Notes: a model not told the origin generated them from the sequence alone. Numbered from the stretch's first letter, positions 36,228-45,921 are shown. The stretch is DNA of 64,000 nt from Cybelea sp963824595 (GCA_963824595.1 CAWGPY010000003.1:277697-341696), one strand, 5' to 3'. Numbers and translations are program-made.

Positions 36228-37164
36228 AGTAGAGCAGCATCGCGACCGCGGTGAGCGCGCCGGCCGCGACGCGATCGGGTATCGGCAGGCGCCGCGGCGA
36301 GAAGAAGCCCTCGATCGTCCCCGCGACCACGAGCATCGACGCCACGCCGAGGATCAGCGTGCCCGCGCGCCGCGCGTTGGCCGCGATGGCGTCGCGGCGG
36401 CGGAGCCGCCCCGGAGCGAGCGCCCCGGCGGCGATCAGCAGACCCGACGCGCCCGCGATCTGAATCGCGGTGAGCTCGATCACGCCGTGCGGCGCGACCG
36501 TCGCCCAATAGTCGGTGCCGAAGCCGGCGTTGGTGAACAGCGCGCCGAGGCCGCCGAGCATCAGCCCGTTGAGCGCGATGATGTAGATGGTGAGCGCGCC
36601 GAGCGTCACCGAGCCGGCGAACGCAATGATCGCCACCTTCACGTTGTTCGTGATGATCATCGTCGACATCGCGGGCGCGAAGCCGGCCGAGACGGCGAAG
36701 TTCGAGTCGTGCAGACTCTTGCGGATGGTGTCGGGCACCATGAACTTCGGCAGCAGTGCGTAGACGTCGGCGGGATGGTCGCGCACCAGAACGTAGGCGA
36801 CCACGGCGCAGACCACGGTGATCGCGGTACAGATCGCGACGTACGGCAGCGAGCGGCGAAACTCGCTCGGGAAGCCGTTGGCGTAGAAGTCGGCGATGCG
36901 CGCCATGCCGCTCTCGGGCGCCTTCGCGTAGACGTGGGCGTGGGCGCGCGCGACGGTGCGGTTGAGATACTCGAGCAGCCCGCGGTCGTAGCCGCGGCCC
37001 TGAGCGTAGGCCAGGTCGCTGGTCGTGGCGCGATAGAGCCGTCCGAGCTCGGCCACGTCGTCGGGCGAAAGCCGGCGCGCGCCGCCTCGGCCGACGCGCT
37101 TGAGCAGCGCGTCGAGCTCGTGCCACGTGTGCGATCGCCGCGCGACGAATATCGTCTGGTTCAA
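36142..37164 (-). CDS. SpoIIM/DUF95 family membrane protein
   Basis: A 340-residue protein with a soluble N-terminal helical part (LDALLKRVG to GMARIADFYANGFP) and then five to six membrane segments. The family hallmark FYANGFPSEFRRSLPYV and the later ITNNVKVAIIAFAGSVTLGALTIYIIALNGLMLG match SpoIIM-like proteins. Outside sporulators these are usually neighbours of RDD and MoxR/DUF58 genes. TTG 37164 (LNQTIFVARR) was taken as start because the upstream extension to ATG 37251 overlaps the divergent RDD gene and shows no family similarity. The C-terminal tail overlaps the thioesterase gene. Confidence 0.75.
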   Translation of the reverse strand: MNQTIFVARRSHTWHELDALLKRVGRGGARRLSPDDVAELGRLYRATTSDLAYAQGRGYDRGLLEYLNRTVARAHAHVYAKAPESGMARIADFYANGFPSEFRRSLPYVAICTAITVVCAVVAYVLVRDHPADVYALLPKFMVPDTIRKSLHDSNFAVSAGFAPAMSTMIITNNVKVAIIAFAGSVTLGALTIYIIALNGLMLGGLGALFTNAGFGTDYWATVAPHGVIELTAIQIAGASGLLIAAGALAPGRLRRRDAIAANARRAGTLILGVASMLVVAGTIEGFFSPRRLPIPDRVAAGALTAVAMLLYFTAAGRRETRSSPRRAGESPRETASRGA

Positions 37165-37208
37165 CGGCGGTAGGAGTTGGCGAGCCGCGCCCGTCGAACC
37201 TGGAATAC

Positions 37209-37940
37209 GTGGATCGAACCCTCGACGTTCGCACTCCGGAGAGCATCGCATTCCGCTACGAGCTGGCGGGGCTCGGCAGCCGTTTTCTCGCGCTGCTGGT
37301 GGACCAGGCGATCCAGATCGTGGTGCTCGTCGCGATCTTCGCCGGAATCGTCATGGCCGCGGCGCGGATCGCGCCGCGCAACACGGGGCACACTCCCGAC
37401 AAGCTCGCCGAGAGCGTGGCGATCGCGCTCGTCGTCGCGATCGTGTTCACGATCCTCTTCGGCTACTTCATCGTGCTCGAAGCGGTGTGGAACGGACAGA
37501 CGCCCGGCAAGAGGCTGCTGGGACTGCGCGTGGTGCGCGACGGCGGCTACCCGATCGACTTCGGCGCCTCGCTCATCCGGAACCTGATCCGCGTGGGCGA
37601 GTACCTGCTGGGCTACTATCTGCTGGCCGCAATCAGCGCCCTGCTCTCGCCGGAGAACAAGCGCCTGGGCGACCTCGCGGCGGGGACGATCGTGGTGCGC
37701 GACGCGCGCCTGTCCGAGCCGCGCGACCTGGCGCGCGCGGAGAGCGAGCCCGTGTACGCGCCAACCGCGTATCTCACCGGCGACGAGCGCGCGCTGATCA
37801 AGCGCTTTCTCGAGCGTCGCGACGCGTTGAGCGTCGATCGCCGCGCCGAGCTCGCCGCGCAGCTCGCGGCGCGCGTCCGCGAGCGGGTCCCCGAGGACTT
37901 ACGGCGTTTGGACGACGAGTCGCTGCTCGAGCGGCTCTAA
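37209..37940 (+). CDS. RDD family membrane protein
   Basis: A 243-residue RDD protein. After VRTPESIAFRYELAGLGSRFLALLVDQAI come paired membrane helices (about 28-55 and 75-100), then GQTPGKRLLGLRVVRDGGYPIDFGASLIRNLIR, the diagnostic block, a third helix, and a charged helical tail. RDD proteins may be ion transporters or partners of the SpoIIM protein encoded divergently next to it. Together they complete the MoxR-type gene set. Function is inferred only from family and neighbourhood. Confidence 0.88.
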   Translation: MDRTLDVRTPESIAFRYELAGLGSRFLALLVDQAIQIVVLVAIFAGIVMAAARIAPRNTGHTPDKLAESVAIALVVAIVFTILFGYFIVLEAVWNGQTPGKRLLGLRVVRDGGYPIDFGASLIRNLIRVGEYLLGYYLLAAISALLSPENKRLGDLAAGTIVVRDARLSEPRDLARAESEPVYAPTAYLTGDERALIKRFLERRDALSVDRRAELAAQLAARVRERVPEDLRRLDDESLLERL

Positions 37941-37959
37941 CCGGCGCGCCGGCCGCGAC

Positions 37960-38613
37960 TTACTTTCGCAGGTCGAGCGAGCCCACGTCGAAGGCAACGT
38001 GCAGACCGCCGTCGCACGTGACGCCGGTCGTGCCGTCGCTGCGCTGCCGCAGGTGCACCGGAATCACGCGGTCGGCGTTGCGCGTAAAGCATCCGTCCAC
38101 GTGCGCGGTGAGCACGTCGAAGCGCCCCGCCGGGATGTAGAACGTGTGCTCCTGGCTCACGTCGCCGCCGGGCTCGAGCTGCAGGCCGTACTTCGACGCC
38201 GGATTGCCTATGCTGGTGATGAAGCCGAAGCCGTAGACGGGCTCGCTCTTCGAGAGCGTGAAGTAGGTGCTCTGCGTCTGCGAGGTGTCCGAGCGCACCG
38301 GCGGCAGCGGCCGCTTCGAGAGCGTCATGCGCGTCGCGAGCACCGTCACGTAGTAGCCGGCGAAATCGAAGCGCACGCTGCCCTCGTTGCGGATGTTCGT
38401 CTTCAGCAGCACGCCCACGGCGCTTCCGCTCGCGCTCGTCTTCTCGAGCGTGGCGCCGACGCTGACCTGCGGGTCGCTGAACGACGGCTTGATGCGGTTC
38501 TCGTAGACGAACACGTAGAACGCCCAGAAGCCCGCGGCGAGAATCGCGACGATCTCCACGACGTCGCGCACGATGCGGACGCGGTGCGATCGGTGGCCGG
38601 GGTCGGTGCTCAT
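37960..38613 (-). CDS. Membrane-anchored hypothetical protein
   Basis: A 217-residue protein starting at ATG 38613. A transmembrane helix (VVEIVAILAAGFWAFYVFVYE, about residues 22-42) anchors a beta-rich extracytoplasmic domain with two Cys residues near the C-terminus (VDGCFTRNAD, TGVTCDGG), which could pair. I recognise no family. The longer open frame beyond 38613 runs over other genes and was rejected. It begins 2 bases after the zincin gene, so they are probably co-transcribed. Confidence 0.6.
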   Translation of the reverse strand: MSTDPGHRSHRVRIVRDVVEIVAILAAGFWAFYVFVYENRIKPSFSDPQVSVGATLEKTSASGSAVGVLLKTNIRNEGSVRFDFAGYYVTVLATRMTLSKRPLPPVRSDTSQTQSTYFTLSKSEPVYGFGFITSIGNPASKYGLQLEPGGDVSQEHTFYIPAGRFDVLTAHVDGCFTRNADRVIPVHLRQRSDGTTGVTCDGGLHVAFDVGSLDLRK

Positions 38614-38615
38614 GG

Positions 38616-38981
38616 CTACGGCAGCTCCTCTTCGTCCACGCCGAAGTAATGTCCGAGCTCGTGGATCACGGTCGCACGGATTTCTTCGACCGCCTCGTGC
38701 CGCGACCGCACGAAACGATTGATGGGGCCGCGGAAGACGGCGATCTCGTCGGGCAGCAGCGGCGAGTCCTGTCCGCGCTCGGTGAGGGCGACGCCGCGGT
38801 AGATGCCCAGGATCTCCGCATCGGGGTCGTCCGCATCCTCGGTGCTCTCGTAGTCGTCGTCGGACGGCTCTTCCTCGACGACGACCGCCACGTTCTCGAT
38901 CAAGCGCGCGAACCGCTCGGGCAGCGAGTCGAGCGCTTCGCCTACGGCCCGCTCGAAGTCGGCACGGGACAGCGGCGTCAC
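38616..38981 (-). CDS. Small metallopeptidase of the zincin_1 family
   Basis: A 121-residue protein with the family start FERAVGEALDSLPERFARLIENVAVVVEEEP, an acidic stretch, LLGIYRGV-like ILGIYRGVALTERG, and the zinc motif ATVIHELGHYFGVDEEEL at the C-terminus (HExxH plus a distal Asp/Glu). Proteins of this group (PF06262) are common in Actinobacteria and related high-GC bacteria; substrates are unknown. It diverges from the hypothetical at 39002 with 20 bases between starts. Confidence 0.88.
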   Translation of the reverse strand: MTPLSRADFERAVGEALDSLPERFARLIENVAVVVEEEPSDDDYESTEDADDPDAEILGIYRGVALTERGQDSPLLPDEIAVFRGPINRFVRSRHEAVEEIRATVIHELGHYFGVDEEELP

Positions 38982-39001
38982 GCGGACGAACCCCTCGCCG
39001 C

Positions 39002-39511
39002 GTGAGCTCCGAAACGCCGCGCGCGCGCATCGCCGACATCATCGCGTCCAGCGGAAAGATGGGCGCCGATCGCGCCGGGGCCGAGAGCCAGGTCGCCGCC
39101 ATGGCCGCGGCCATCAGCGGCGTGCCGTCGGGGACGTTTCTCGCGTCGGAAGAGATCACCGACGCGCTGGCCAAGCGGTTTCCCAAGCTCGCCGCCAAGG
39201 GCAGCGTCGAGCGCGACGTTGACGCGCCGTACGAAACGGCCGGCCGCGCGCTGATCCTGGCGCTGCAGTCGTGCGGCCTGAGCATCGGCGCGGCGTTCGA
39301 CACCGAGAGCGGCGCGGTGCTCGAGGTAAAAAAGCCGATGACGCTGCTCGCGCCGTCGTTCGCGCTGACGATCGCCGTCGCCGATCGCGGCGCGACGACG
39401 CACCTCACCGCGCAGGCGCAGCACGCTGGAATGGATTGGGGTCAGAACGCGAAGCTGCTGGCGCAGCTCTTCGACACCACCGACGGCTACCTGAAGCTCT
39501 TCAAGTCGTAG
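39002..39511 (+). CDS. Hypothetical cytoplasmic protein
   Basis: A 169-residue soluble protein from GTG 39002, without signal peptide or membrane helices. The second half (VKKPMTLLAPSFALTIAVADRG then THLTAQAQHAGMDWGQN) looks like the beta-rich steroid/lipid-transfer-like DUF style, but I cannot name a family. It sits between two minus-strand small genes. Confidence 0.5.
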   Translation: MSSETPRARIADIIASSGKMGADRAGAESQVAAMAAAISGVPSGTFLASEEITDALAKRFPKLAAKGSVERDVDAPYETAGRALILALQSCGLSIGAAFDTESGAVLEVKKPMTLLAPSFALTIAVADRGATTHLTAQAQHAGMDWGQNAKLLAQLFDTTDGYLKLFKS

Positions 39512-39514
39512 GCG

Positions 39515-39730
39515 CTACGACAGCTTCTGAATGAACGTGATCGCGGGCGCGCTGAGCAGCGTGACGCCGTTGATCGCGAACGGGTAGTTGTTGGCCGACG
39601 TCGCGTCGAGCGGCTTGAGCGTGACCGTGTCTTGGCTGCCGGTGATCGGCTCGAGGGTGCCGACGAACTCCTTGTTCGCCGACGCGAGCACCCGTTGGCC
39701 GAAGAGCGGCTTTAAAGCGGCGAGATCCAT
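39515..39730 (-). CDS. Small hypothetical protein
   Basis: A 71-residue protein from ATG 39730, starting MDLAALKPLFGQRV. The sequence is compact and beta-rich (VGTLEPITGSQDTVTLKPLD). It has no signal peptide or known motif. A Sm-like or ribosomal-associated small barrel is possible but not supported. It converges on the 39002 gene and diverges from the Ntn hydrolase at 39791. Confidence 0.45.
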   Translation of the reverse strand: MDLAALKPLFGQRVLASANKEFVGTLEPITGSQDTVTLKPLDATSANNYPFAINGVTLLSAPAITFIQKLS

Positions 39731-39790
39731 GGCGCGTCCTTTTCGCGGCGCCGCAGCGGCTTTCCGTCGTCGCGGTCGAAGGCAGACGGA

Positions 39791-40876
39791 ATGAAGCGCT
39801 TCGCACCATTCCTGGTCGTGCTCTTGATCTCGGTGCTCGCATGGCAGACGGCACGAGCCTGCACGGGAATTCGCCTGATCGCCAAGGACGGCGCGGTCGT
39901 GGTCGCACGCACCCTCGAGTTTGGAGCCGATCTGCAATCGAAGATCGGGGTCTTTCCGGCAGGGACGCCGATTACGGGCCTGTTGCCCAACGGCGCCAAC
40001 GGGATCTCGTTCACGACGAAGTACGGCATCGTCGGCGCAAACGCGTTCGGCCTGCCGATGGTCGTGGACGGACTCAACGATCGAGGCCTCTACGTGGGCG
40101 AGTTCTTTTTCCCCGGCTCGGCCGGCTACGCGGACGTCACCCCGGAGAACGCATCGCGCGCGATGGCCGGCTATCAGTACTCGATGTGGATCCTCGGAAA
40201 CTTCGCGACCGTCGCCGAGGTCAAGGCCGCCTACGACCGGGTGGCGTTGGCGGGGACCGTCGTTCCGCAGCTCGGCATGGCGCCGCCGGTGCACTTTCGG
40301 ATCGTGGACAAGACGGGCGCCGCGGTGGTCGTCGAGCCGATCGGCGGACGGCTCGTCATCTACGACGATCCGCTCGGCGTGCTGACGAACTCCCCGACGT
40401 TCGACTGGCATATGACCAATCTGAACAACTACGTCGGTCTCTCCGCGGCCAATCGCGGCGCCGTGACGCTGCAGGGCGTAACGCTGAGCGGCTTCGGTCA
40501 GGGTTCGGGATTCTACGGCTTGCCCGGCGACTTCACGCCGCCGTCACGATTCGTTCGCGCGGTGGCCTTCGAAGCCGCGGCCGTTCAGCCAGCGACGGGC
40601 GCCGATGCCGTTCAGCAGGTGTTTCACATCCTCAACAACTTCGACATTCCCGTGGGCGCCGTGCGCGACGTCGTGAACGGAAAAGCCATCGACGAATGGA
40701 CGCTCTGGACGTCGGCCAACGACCTAACGAACCTGCAGTTCTACTTCCGGACGTTCGACGACCAGTCGCTGCGCAGCGTTGACGTGCGCAAAGCGCTGGC
40801 AAGCGCGGGATCGGCGATTAAATACCTGCCGATGGAAACCGAGCAGCCGACCCCGATTACCGGCGTTTCGCTGTAG
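39791..40876 (+). CDS. Exported choloylglycine hydrolase/penicillin V acylase family Ntn hydrolase (paralog 2)
   Basis: A 361-residue paralog of the gene at 34652, with the same layout. A signal peptide (FLVVLLISVLAWQTARA) ends before CTGIRL, making Cys24 the N-terminal nucleophile. VVARTLEFGADL, VDGLNDRGLYVGEFFF, VLTNSPTFDWHM and PPSRFVRAVAF supply the Arg, Asp, Asn and late Arg of the Ntn site. The LEF..DL segment differs from the TMDWKED of paralog 1, which hints at different substrates. It stands alone with its own upstream gap. Confidence 0.88.
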   Translation: MKRFAPFLVVLLISVLAWQTARACTGIRLIAKDGAVVVARTLEFGADLQSKIGVFPAGTPITGLLPNGANGISFTTKYGIVGANAFGLPMVVDGLNDRGLYVGEFFFPGSAGYADVTPENASRAMAGYQYSMWILGNFATVAEVKAAYDRVALAGTVVPQLGMAPPVHFRIVDKTGAAVVVEPIGGRLVIYDDPLGVLTNSPTFDWHMTNLNNYVGLSAANRGAVTLQGVTLSGFGQGSGFYGLPGDFTPPSRFVRAVAFEAAAVQPATGADAVQQVFHILNNFDIPVGAVRDVVNGKAIDEWTLWTSANDLTNLQFYFRTFDDQSLRSVDVRKALASAGSAIKYLPMETEQPTPITGVSL

Positions 40877-40925
40877 CTCGCCGGCGGGCTGAAACACGTC
40901 GTCCCGGCCGGAGTAGTAGGCCGCG

Positions 40926-41210
40926 ATGAGACTCTTTCGTTTGCTCCTCGCCGCGAAGACCGCCATCGTTCGAACGATTCCGCTCATGCGCGACGCGCGA
41001 GTTCCGGTCGCGCTCAAACTCGCCGCTCTCGCGGTGGGACTGCTGGTGATCTCTCCGATCGATCTCTTCGGCGACATCCCGGTACTCGGCGCGCTCGACG
41101 ACGCGGCGCTGCTGACGCTGCTCTGCATGTGGTTCGTCGGTCAGGCGGGCCGCCACGTCGAGCCCGTTCCGGTGCGTCGCCGTCCGGCGAGCGCAATCGC
41201 TCTCCGCTAA
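40926..41210 (+). CDS. DUF1232 (YkvA-like) small membrane protein
   Basis: A 94-residue protein with the DUF1232 signature VALKLAALAVGLLVISPIDLFGDIPVLGALDDAALL. This is the SPIDLxPD-type motif, followed by a second hydrophobic stretch. The family is small, membrane-associated and of unknown function. It follows the Ntn hydrolase by 49 bases. Confidence 0.85.
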   Translation: MRLFRLLLAAKTAIVRTIPLMRDARVPVALKLAALAVGLLVISPIDLFGDIPVLGALDDAALLTLLCMWFVGQAGRHVEPVPVRRRPASAIALR

Positions 41211-41217
41211 GCGCCGA

Positions 41218-42615
41218 CTAACGCACCGGGCAGGCGGGCAAATAGGCCGCCGTGTTCGGTAGAGCGTCGTCGGTACCCGGCACTCGCACGGGCTCGCCCG
41301 AGCCAACGGTCGGTATGGCGTGCGAGATGTCGTCCGCTCGGATAAACCCTCGATAACCATAGGTCACGCCGCTGCAGGCGATCGACCCAGCGCTGTCAAC
41401 GAGCGTGAACGTCGCGACGGCACCCCCGCTATAGTACGTGCGCGCTCCGGAAAAAATCTGAGTCTTGACGAGTTGGCTGCTGCCGGCTTCGAGTGCGTGC
41501 ACGGCCAAAAGGTACGTATCGCCGGGGAACGCCGAATCGGCGGCGCCCAGCTGATGCAGCAGAAGATCAATGTAGAGAAGCCGTTGCACGGCGGGCGGCC
41601 CTTGCGCGGCCTGTGGAGGGGCAGCGGCCGTGGTGATGTTTATGGTGGTCGAGCCGTTCGGCTTTCCTGGAGCGGGGCTCGCCTTTGAATTGGCCGCGGG
41701 CTTCGCCTCAGAAGCCGCTATCAACCCCGTTGGGGGCAATGCAAATCCGCCAAAAAGGCCGCTCACGAATTTGTCGGCGGCAACGAGGCCGCCAACGGCG
41801 AGTTTCGTAGCGGCGGGAACGTTTGGGTTTTTCGAGTCATTCCGGCACGAAGGGGTCAGCAGTCTGTCGGCTGCGAGTTCCAACGCTGTCCGATTCGCGC
41901 CCAGATTTTGCAAGGCGTTGAATAGAAACGTCTGTTTCAGCAACGGCAGATTCATACCGTCAGCGTTGGGTGGGACGACGTTTGGAACGTAGACCTGGGC
42001 TCTTTTCGTAAAGTTAAGGCTTTCGGCAACGAGATTGACCAGGGTCGAATCCGTGAAGGTGGCCGGTTGCGACGCTACCGATTCGTTGACCGCCGTAACA
42101 GATGCAACCGTATTGAGCATCGTAGAGATATCACCGGCCGCCGCCGCAGCAACGTCAAGCGTTGGTACTATACCCGCAAAGTTCACCCTCGTCGTAGGCT
42201 TTGGTGACGGCGTTGCTGCCGGCTTTCCAGCGCATTTCACCTCTGACACGACCTCGGTGATGCGCTGGAGTCGATCGTTAAGCGCGCCTATTTGAAACAG
42301 CAGCAGCCGCAGCTGCAAGATGGATGTTACGTCGGCGGGCGTCGCGACGATGATTTTAGGGTTGTCGCCGCTGAGCGTCGGCACAATCGCGTCAGCGATG
42401 CCGGTCGCTCCGCGCTGCAAGCCTTGATAGGCGAGGATGGTCCCTTCGATCGACGAGCTGCTCGGCGCCGTTCCCCCGCCCGCGCCGCTCGGCGGTGCCG
42501 AGCTTGGGCTCGAAGGTGCCGCTGGTGCCGTCTGCGCGGGAGACGGCGCGGCTCCCCCCGCCAGAACTAGACCGACCGCTGCCGCACATAAAAGCCAGTA
42601 AGCCAAGCGTCGCAT
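41218..42615 (-). CDS. Secreted hypothetical protein
   Basis: A 465-residue exported protein from ATG 42615, which has an AGGAG ribosome site about 8 bases upstream. A signal peptide (LAYWLLCAAAVGLVLAGGAA) precedes a Pro/Ser/Ala linker. A large helical domain has heptad-like spacing (LLLFQIGALNDRLQRITEVVSEV) and a Cys pair (VKCAGKP, TPSCRND). A beta-rich end carries a late Cys pair (SIACSGVTYG, LPACPVR). No family is recognised. Codon use looks somewhat less GC-biased than in the housekeeping genes, hinting at an accessory gene. Confidence 0.5.
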   Translation of the reverse strand: MRRLAYWLLCAAAVGLVLAGGAAPSPAQTAPAAPSSPSSAPPSGAGGGTAPSSSSIEGTILAYQGLQRGATGIADAIVPTLSGDNPKIIVATPADVTSILQLRLLLFQIGALNDRLQRITEVVSEVKCAGKPAATPSPKPTTRVNFAGIVPTLDVAAAAAGDISTMLNTVASVTAVNESVASQPATFTDSTLVNLVAESLNFTKRAQVYVPNVVPPNADGMNLPLLKQTFLFNALQNLGANRTALELAADRLLTPSCRNDSKNPNVPAATKLAVGGLVAADKFVSGLFGGFALPPTGLIAASEAKPAANSKASPAPGKPNGSTTINITTAAAPPQAAQGPPAVQRLLYIDLLLHQLGAADSAFPGDTYLLAVHALEAGSSQLVKTQIFSGARTYYSGGAVATFTLVDSAGSIACSGVTYGYRGFIRADDISHAIPTVGSGEPVRVPGTDDALPNTAAYLPACPVR

Positions 42616-42799
42616 AAAACGCTCCTCTCGCGACTGTCCCAATAGAGTAATGCGCCGTCCGCTTCCCTAACCCCTCGGGCAACCGTCCAAAACAGCGGCC
42701 CTACCGGCAAAAGGGGGCCGGCAGGGAATCGCCGCTGGGCCGTTTGAAGCGCACGGCCTGAACAAAACTGGCGAGACCGCGCCCCTGCCGGGCGGAGCC

Positions 42800-45479
42800 G
42801 TGACATTCCTGTTCACGGACATCGTGGGCAGTACTCGGGCGTGGGAGCAGCATCCCGACGCGATGGCCGTTGCGCTCGCGGATCACAACGCGCTCCTCCG
42901 CGAGATTTTCGAGCGGCACCACGGCCAGGTCTTTAAGACCGTCGGCGATTCGTTCTGCTGTGCTTTCGCGGCTACGTCCGAAGCGGTGGCCGCTTCCGTC
43001 GAAGCGCAGCGCCTGCTGCGCACTCACGCGTGGCCCAGGGAAGTCGGTGAGATTCGAGTTCGCATGGCCGTCCATGCGGGCGCGGCGGCCATGCACGATG
43101 GCGATTATTTCGGACCGGCGGTCAACCGCGTCGCGCGACTCGTTTCCATTGCCCATGGGGGCCAGATCGTGCTCTCGTCTTCGGCTGCGGCAGCCGTCGC
43201 CGCGATTCCCGTCGCCGGCTTCTCCTTACGAGACCTCGGCGCCCACCGCCTCAAGGATCTCAAGCAGGCCGAAACCACGTATCAGGTCGTCGCAGACGGA
43301 TTCTATGAAGCATTTTCCGGCACTCGAGTCGCTCGACGCGCACCCCAACAACCTGCCGTCTCAGATGTCGAGTTTTGTTGGACGGGCAGAGGAACTCGCC
43401 GGTATTCGGCGTTGCCTTGCGGAGTTTCGGGTCGTTACGATCGCTGGCCCAGGCGGCATTGGAAAGACGCGTCTCGCGCTCCAGGTCGCTGCCGAGGAAA
43501 TCCAAACCTTCACGGGCGGTGTCTACTTCATAGCACTTGCCCCGATCGCGAACGGCAGCCTAGTCGTTCACGCCCTCGCGTCGGCGCTGGGCCTATCCGA
43601 ACTACCCAACGAGACGCTGGAGGCTACAATCGCGCGTTATATCGACGGCAAGCGAATGCTGCTGGTATTCGATAACTCCGAGCACGTGCTCGCCGACACT
43701 GCGGCGCTCGTCAAGTCCATCCTCACGGAATGCCCGAACGCACGTTGCCTCGTCACAGGCCGAGAACCGCTGCATCTCGTCGGCGAACGCGTCGAACGCC
43801 TCGCACCGCTGTCGACGCCGGAGAGCGCGGGAAGCCTCGCAGAGCTCGAAGCTCGCGACGGCACCAGGCTGTTCCTCGAAAGAGCGCGGGCCGTCGCCGG
43901 CGGCGGCCTCACACTATCGGTGGCGGACTGTAATCTCGTGGCCGGGATTTGCCGGCGCCTCGATGGCATTCCACTTGCCGTCGAGCTCGCAGCCTCGCGT
44001 CTGGCGACGATGCCGTTACCGCAGTTGGCCGAGCGATTGAACGTGTCGGTGCTCGTCAACAAGGATCCGACCGCCGACCAACGCCATCGCACCCTACGCG
44101 CTGCGATCGAATGGAGCTACAAGCTGCTCGCCAACAGGGAACAGCTCGTCTTCATGTGCCTCGGGATTTTTCAGGGTGGATGCGCGATCGAGGCCCTGGC
44201 ACGCGTCGTGGACGGCAATGTCGACGACGAGCTGGAATCGCTCGTCGACAAGTCGCTGGCGCAACTGTACTTCGGTGAAAACGGCGCAGCGCGTTACCGC
44301 CTTTTGGAACCAATCGGCGAGTTTGCCGTGCTCGAGCTCGACGCCGCCGGTTTGGGCAAGAGCTTTAGGGACCGCCACCTCGCCTATTATCACGCGCTTG
44401 CGACTGCAGCCGCCCGCGCAGAAGAAGGCAAAACGAGAAGAACGCAGCTCGAACTCTTGGACGGCGAGATCGGAAACCTGCGCGCCGCTCTCGAGTGGGC
44501 TGCGAAAAATAATACCGAGGAAGCGGGGAGCCTCGCGAGCGACCTTGGGATGTATTGGCGAGCACGCGGAAACTTTACCGAGGGGAGGGCCGCGTTCGAG
44601 CGCGCTCTGAGTCCGGCGGCGCAGCTCCCGGCCAAGCTGCGCGCCAATCTCTTGCGCCAGTCGGCGGGTCTGGCCGCCATGCAGGACGACTACGAGCAAT
44701 CAAAGGAGCTTGCCCAGTCGGCTTTGGGGATTTATCGAAAGCTTGGCGACGACGCGGGAATCGGGCTGGCGCTGCACACGCTTGCCGAAGTCGCGCATCG
44801 GCAGGGTCATCTCGACGAAGCCGAACGACTCTACGGCGAGGCGCTCCCCCACCTCGACGCCGGAAATCATTTGCTCGCGAAGACCATTTGCCTTATGAAC
44901 CAAGGCATGATCGCCCGCCAAAAGGGCGATCTCGTTTTGGCCGACGCGATGCTTCGCAGCGCCGAATCGAACGCAGATGTGCTGCGAGACCGTGACGTGT
45001 GGGCCCAGGTCAAGGTGGAAAGCGCATGGGCTACACTATTTGGTGGGAATCCCGATGCGGCAGAACAGGCGTTCCGGGAAGCGCTGGCGGCGAACGTGGC
45101 GGATCGGAATCTCCATGGAGTTTGCCAGGCTCGCCTAGGCATCGCGGCCGCTGCGCTGACTGCGTCGCGGATCGAGTTGGCCTGGGACGAATACAGAACC
45201 GCGTTGCGAGAAGCCAATGGCCTGCGCGCTAGAATTTTCGTCGTCGACGCGATCTATGGCGTGGCCGCGATCCGCGCGCTGCGAGGCGAACTCATGGACG
45301 CGGCCAAGTGCTGCGCGCTCGCCTCAAAGCTGGCGGCGGAGGTCAAGTGCGAGCCGCGATCCGGCGCCGCCTACGTGATTGCGACGGAACGACCGCGAGC
45401 GGGCCTGAGCGCGGAGGAACTCGCCCTTGCGGCGAGCGCCGCAGAGGAGATGCGAGTCGAAGACGTTGCCGTTACTTAA
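42800..45479 (+). CDS. Class III nucleotidyl cyclase / NB-ARC ATPase / TPR regulator, interrupted by a frameshift
   Basis: The N-terminal part (GTG 42800) is a class III cyclase domain: TFLFTDIVGST (metal Asp), KTVGDSFCCAF (second metal Asp) and RMAVHAGAAAMHDGDYFGPAVNRVARL. In its own frame it ends at 43675 with an unrelated tail. The expected link (AFPALESLDAHPNNLP) and the rest lie in the +1 frame after a T4 run at 43313-43316. That part has an NTPase domain with IAGPGGIGKTRLAL, MLLVFDNSEHVL and LVTGREPL, then about 350 residues of TPR-like helices to 45479. This domain order is common in soil bacteria. An ATG at 43305 could alternatively start a separate ATPase protein. An extra T in the assembly would explain the break. 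Confidence 0.8.
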
Positions 45480-45921
45480 ACAGCTGGAGCCTTCCCGCGA
45501 TGTTCACCTGTTCGAACGATCCGGCGCTCGGGTGTATGCCGGTCCGATCTTCGGACTGGATCATGAAGTTGTCGCCCGTGAAAGTAAGGCAGTTCTTATG
45601 CTGCCCCGCGCAACCGTACGCCGGCGGAGGCGCAGACCCATGAGCCGTCATCCGAAACTGAAAATCCAGCGTGCACTTCTGGTGCGTTTGGCAGGGCCAG
45701 CCCTTTCCTTGATTGATGGTCTCCAGTGTTTGGCCGTTTGTGATGAGCGCCATACCCTTGCCGCCTACTCCGCCCGGCACGTTGTCCAAGCTCGGGCCAG
45801 GGTTGGGACTTTGTGCGAGGGCCACTGGATTGTGCGGAACGATGTATCCGACTCCAAAACAAGCCAATGCAAATAGCGAGGCTAACAATAATCGAAAGCC
45901 CTTCGAATCGCTCGGTTTCAT
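45472..45921 (-). CDS. Exported hypothetical protein
   Basis: A 149-residue protein with a signal peptide (LLLASLFALACFGVGYIV). The mature part has two to three Cys pairs (WPCQTHQKCTLDF, YGCAGQHKNCLTF), which suggests disulfides in the periplasm. No family is recognised. The last 8 bases overlap the end of the convergent regulator gene. Confidence 0.45.
   Translation of the reverse strand: MKPSDSKGFRLLLASLFALACFGVGYIVPHNPVALAQSPNPGPSLDNVPGGVGGKGMALITNGQTLETINQGKGWPCQTHQKCTLDFQFRMTAHGSAPPPAYGCAGQHKNCLTFTGDNFMIQSEDRTGIHPSAGSFEQVNIAGRLQLFK

Noticed and set aside
37209..37225. GGTTCGATCC-like tRNA T-loop on the minus strand near 37211-37221
   Set aside because: The flanking bases cannot form a T-stem or acceptor stem, and no D or anticodon arm is seen.
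37165..37251. N-terminal extension of the SpoIIM-like protein to ATG 37251
   Set aside because: It overlaps the divergent RDD gene and has no similarity to the family; the TTG 37164 start is more fitting.
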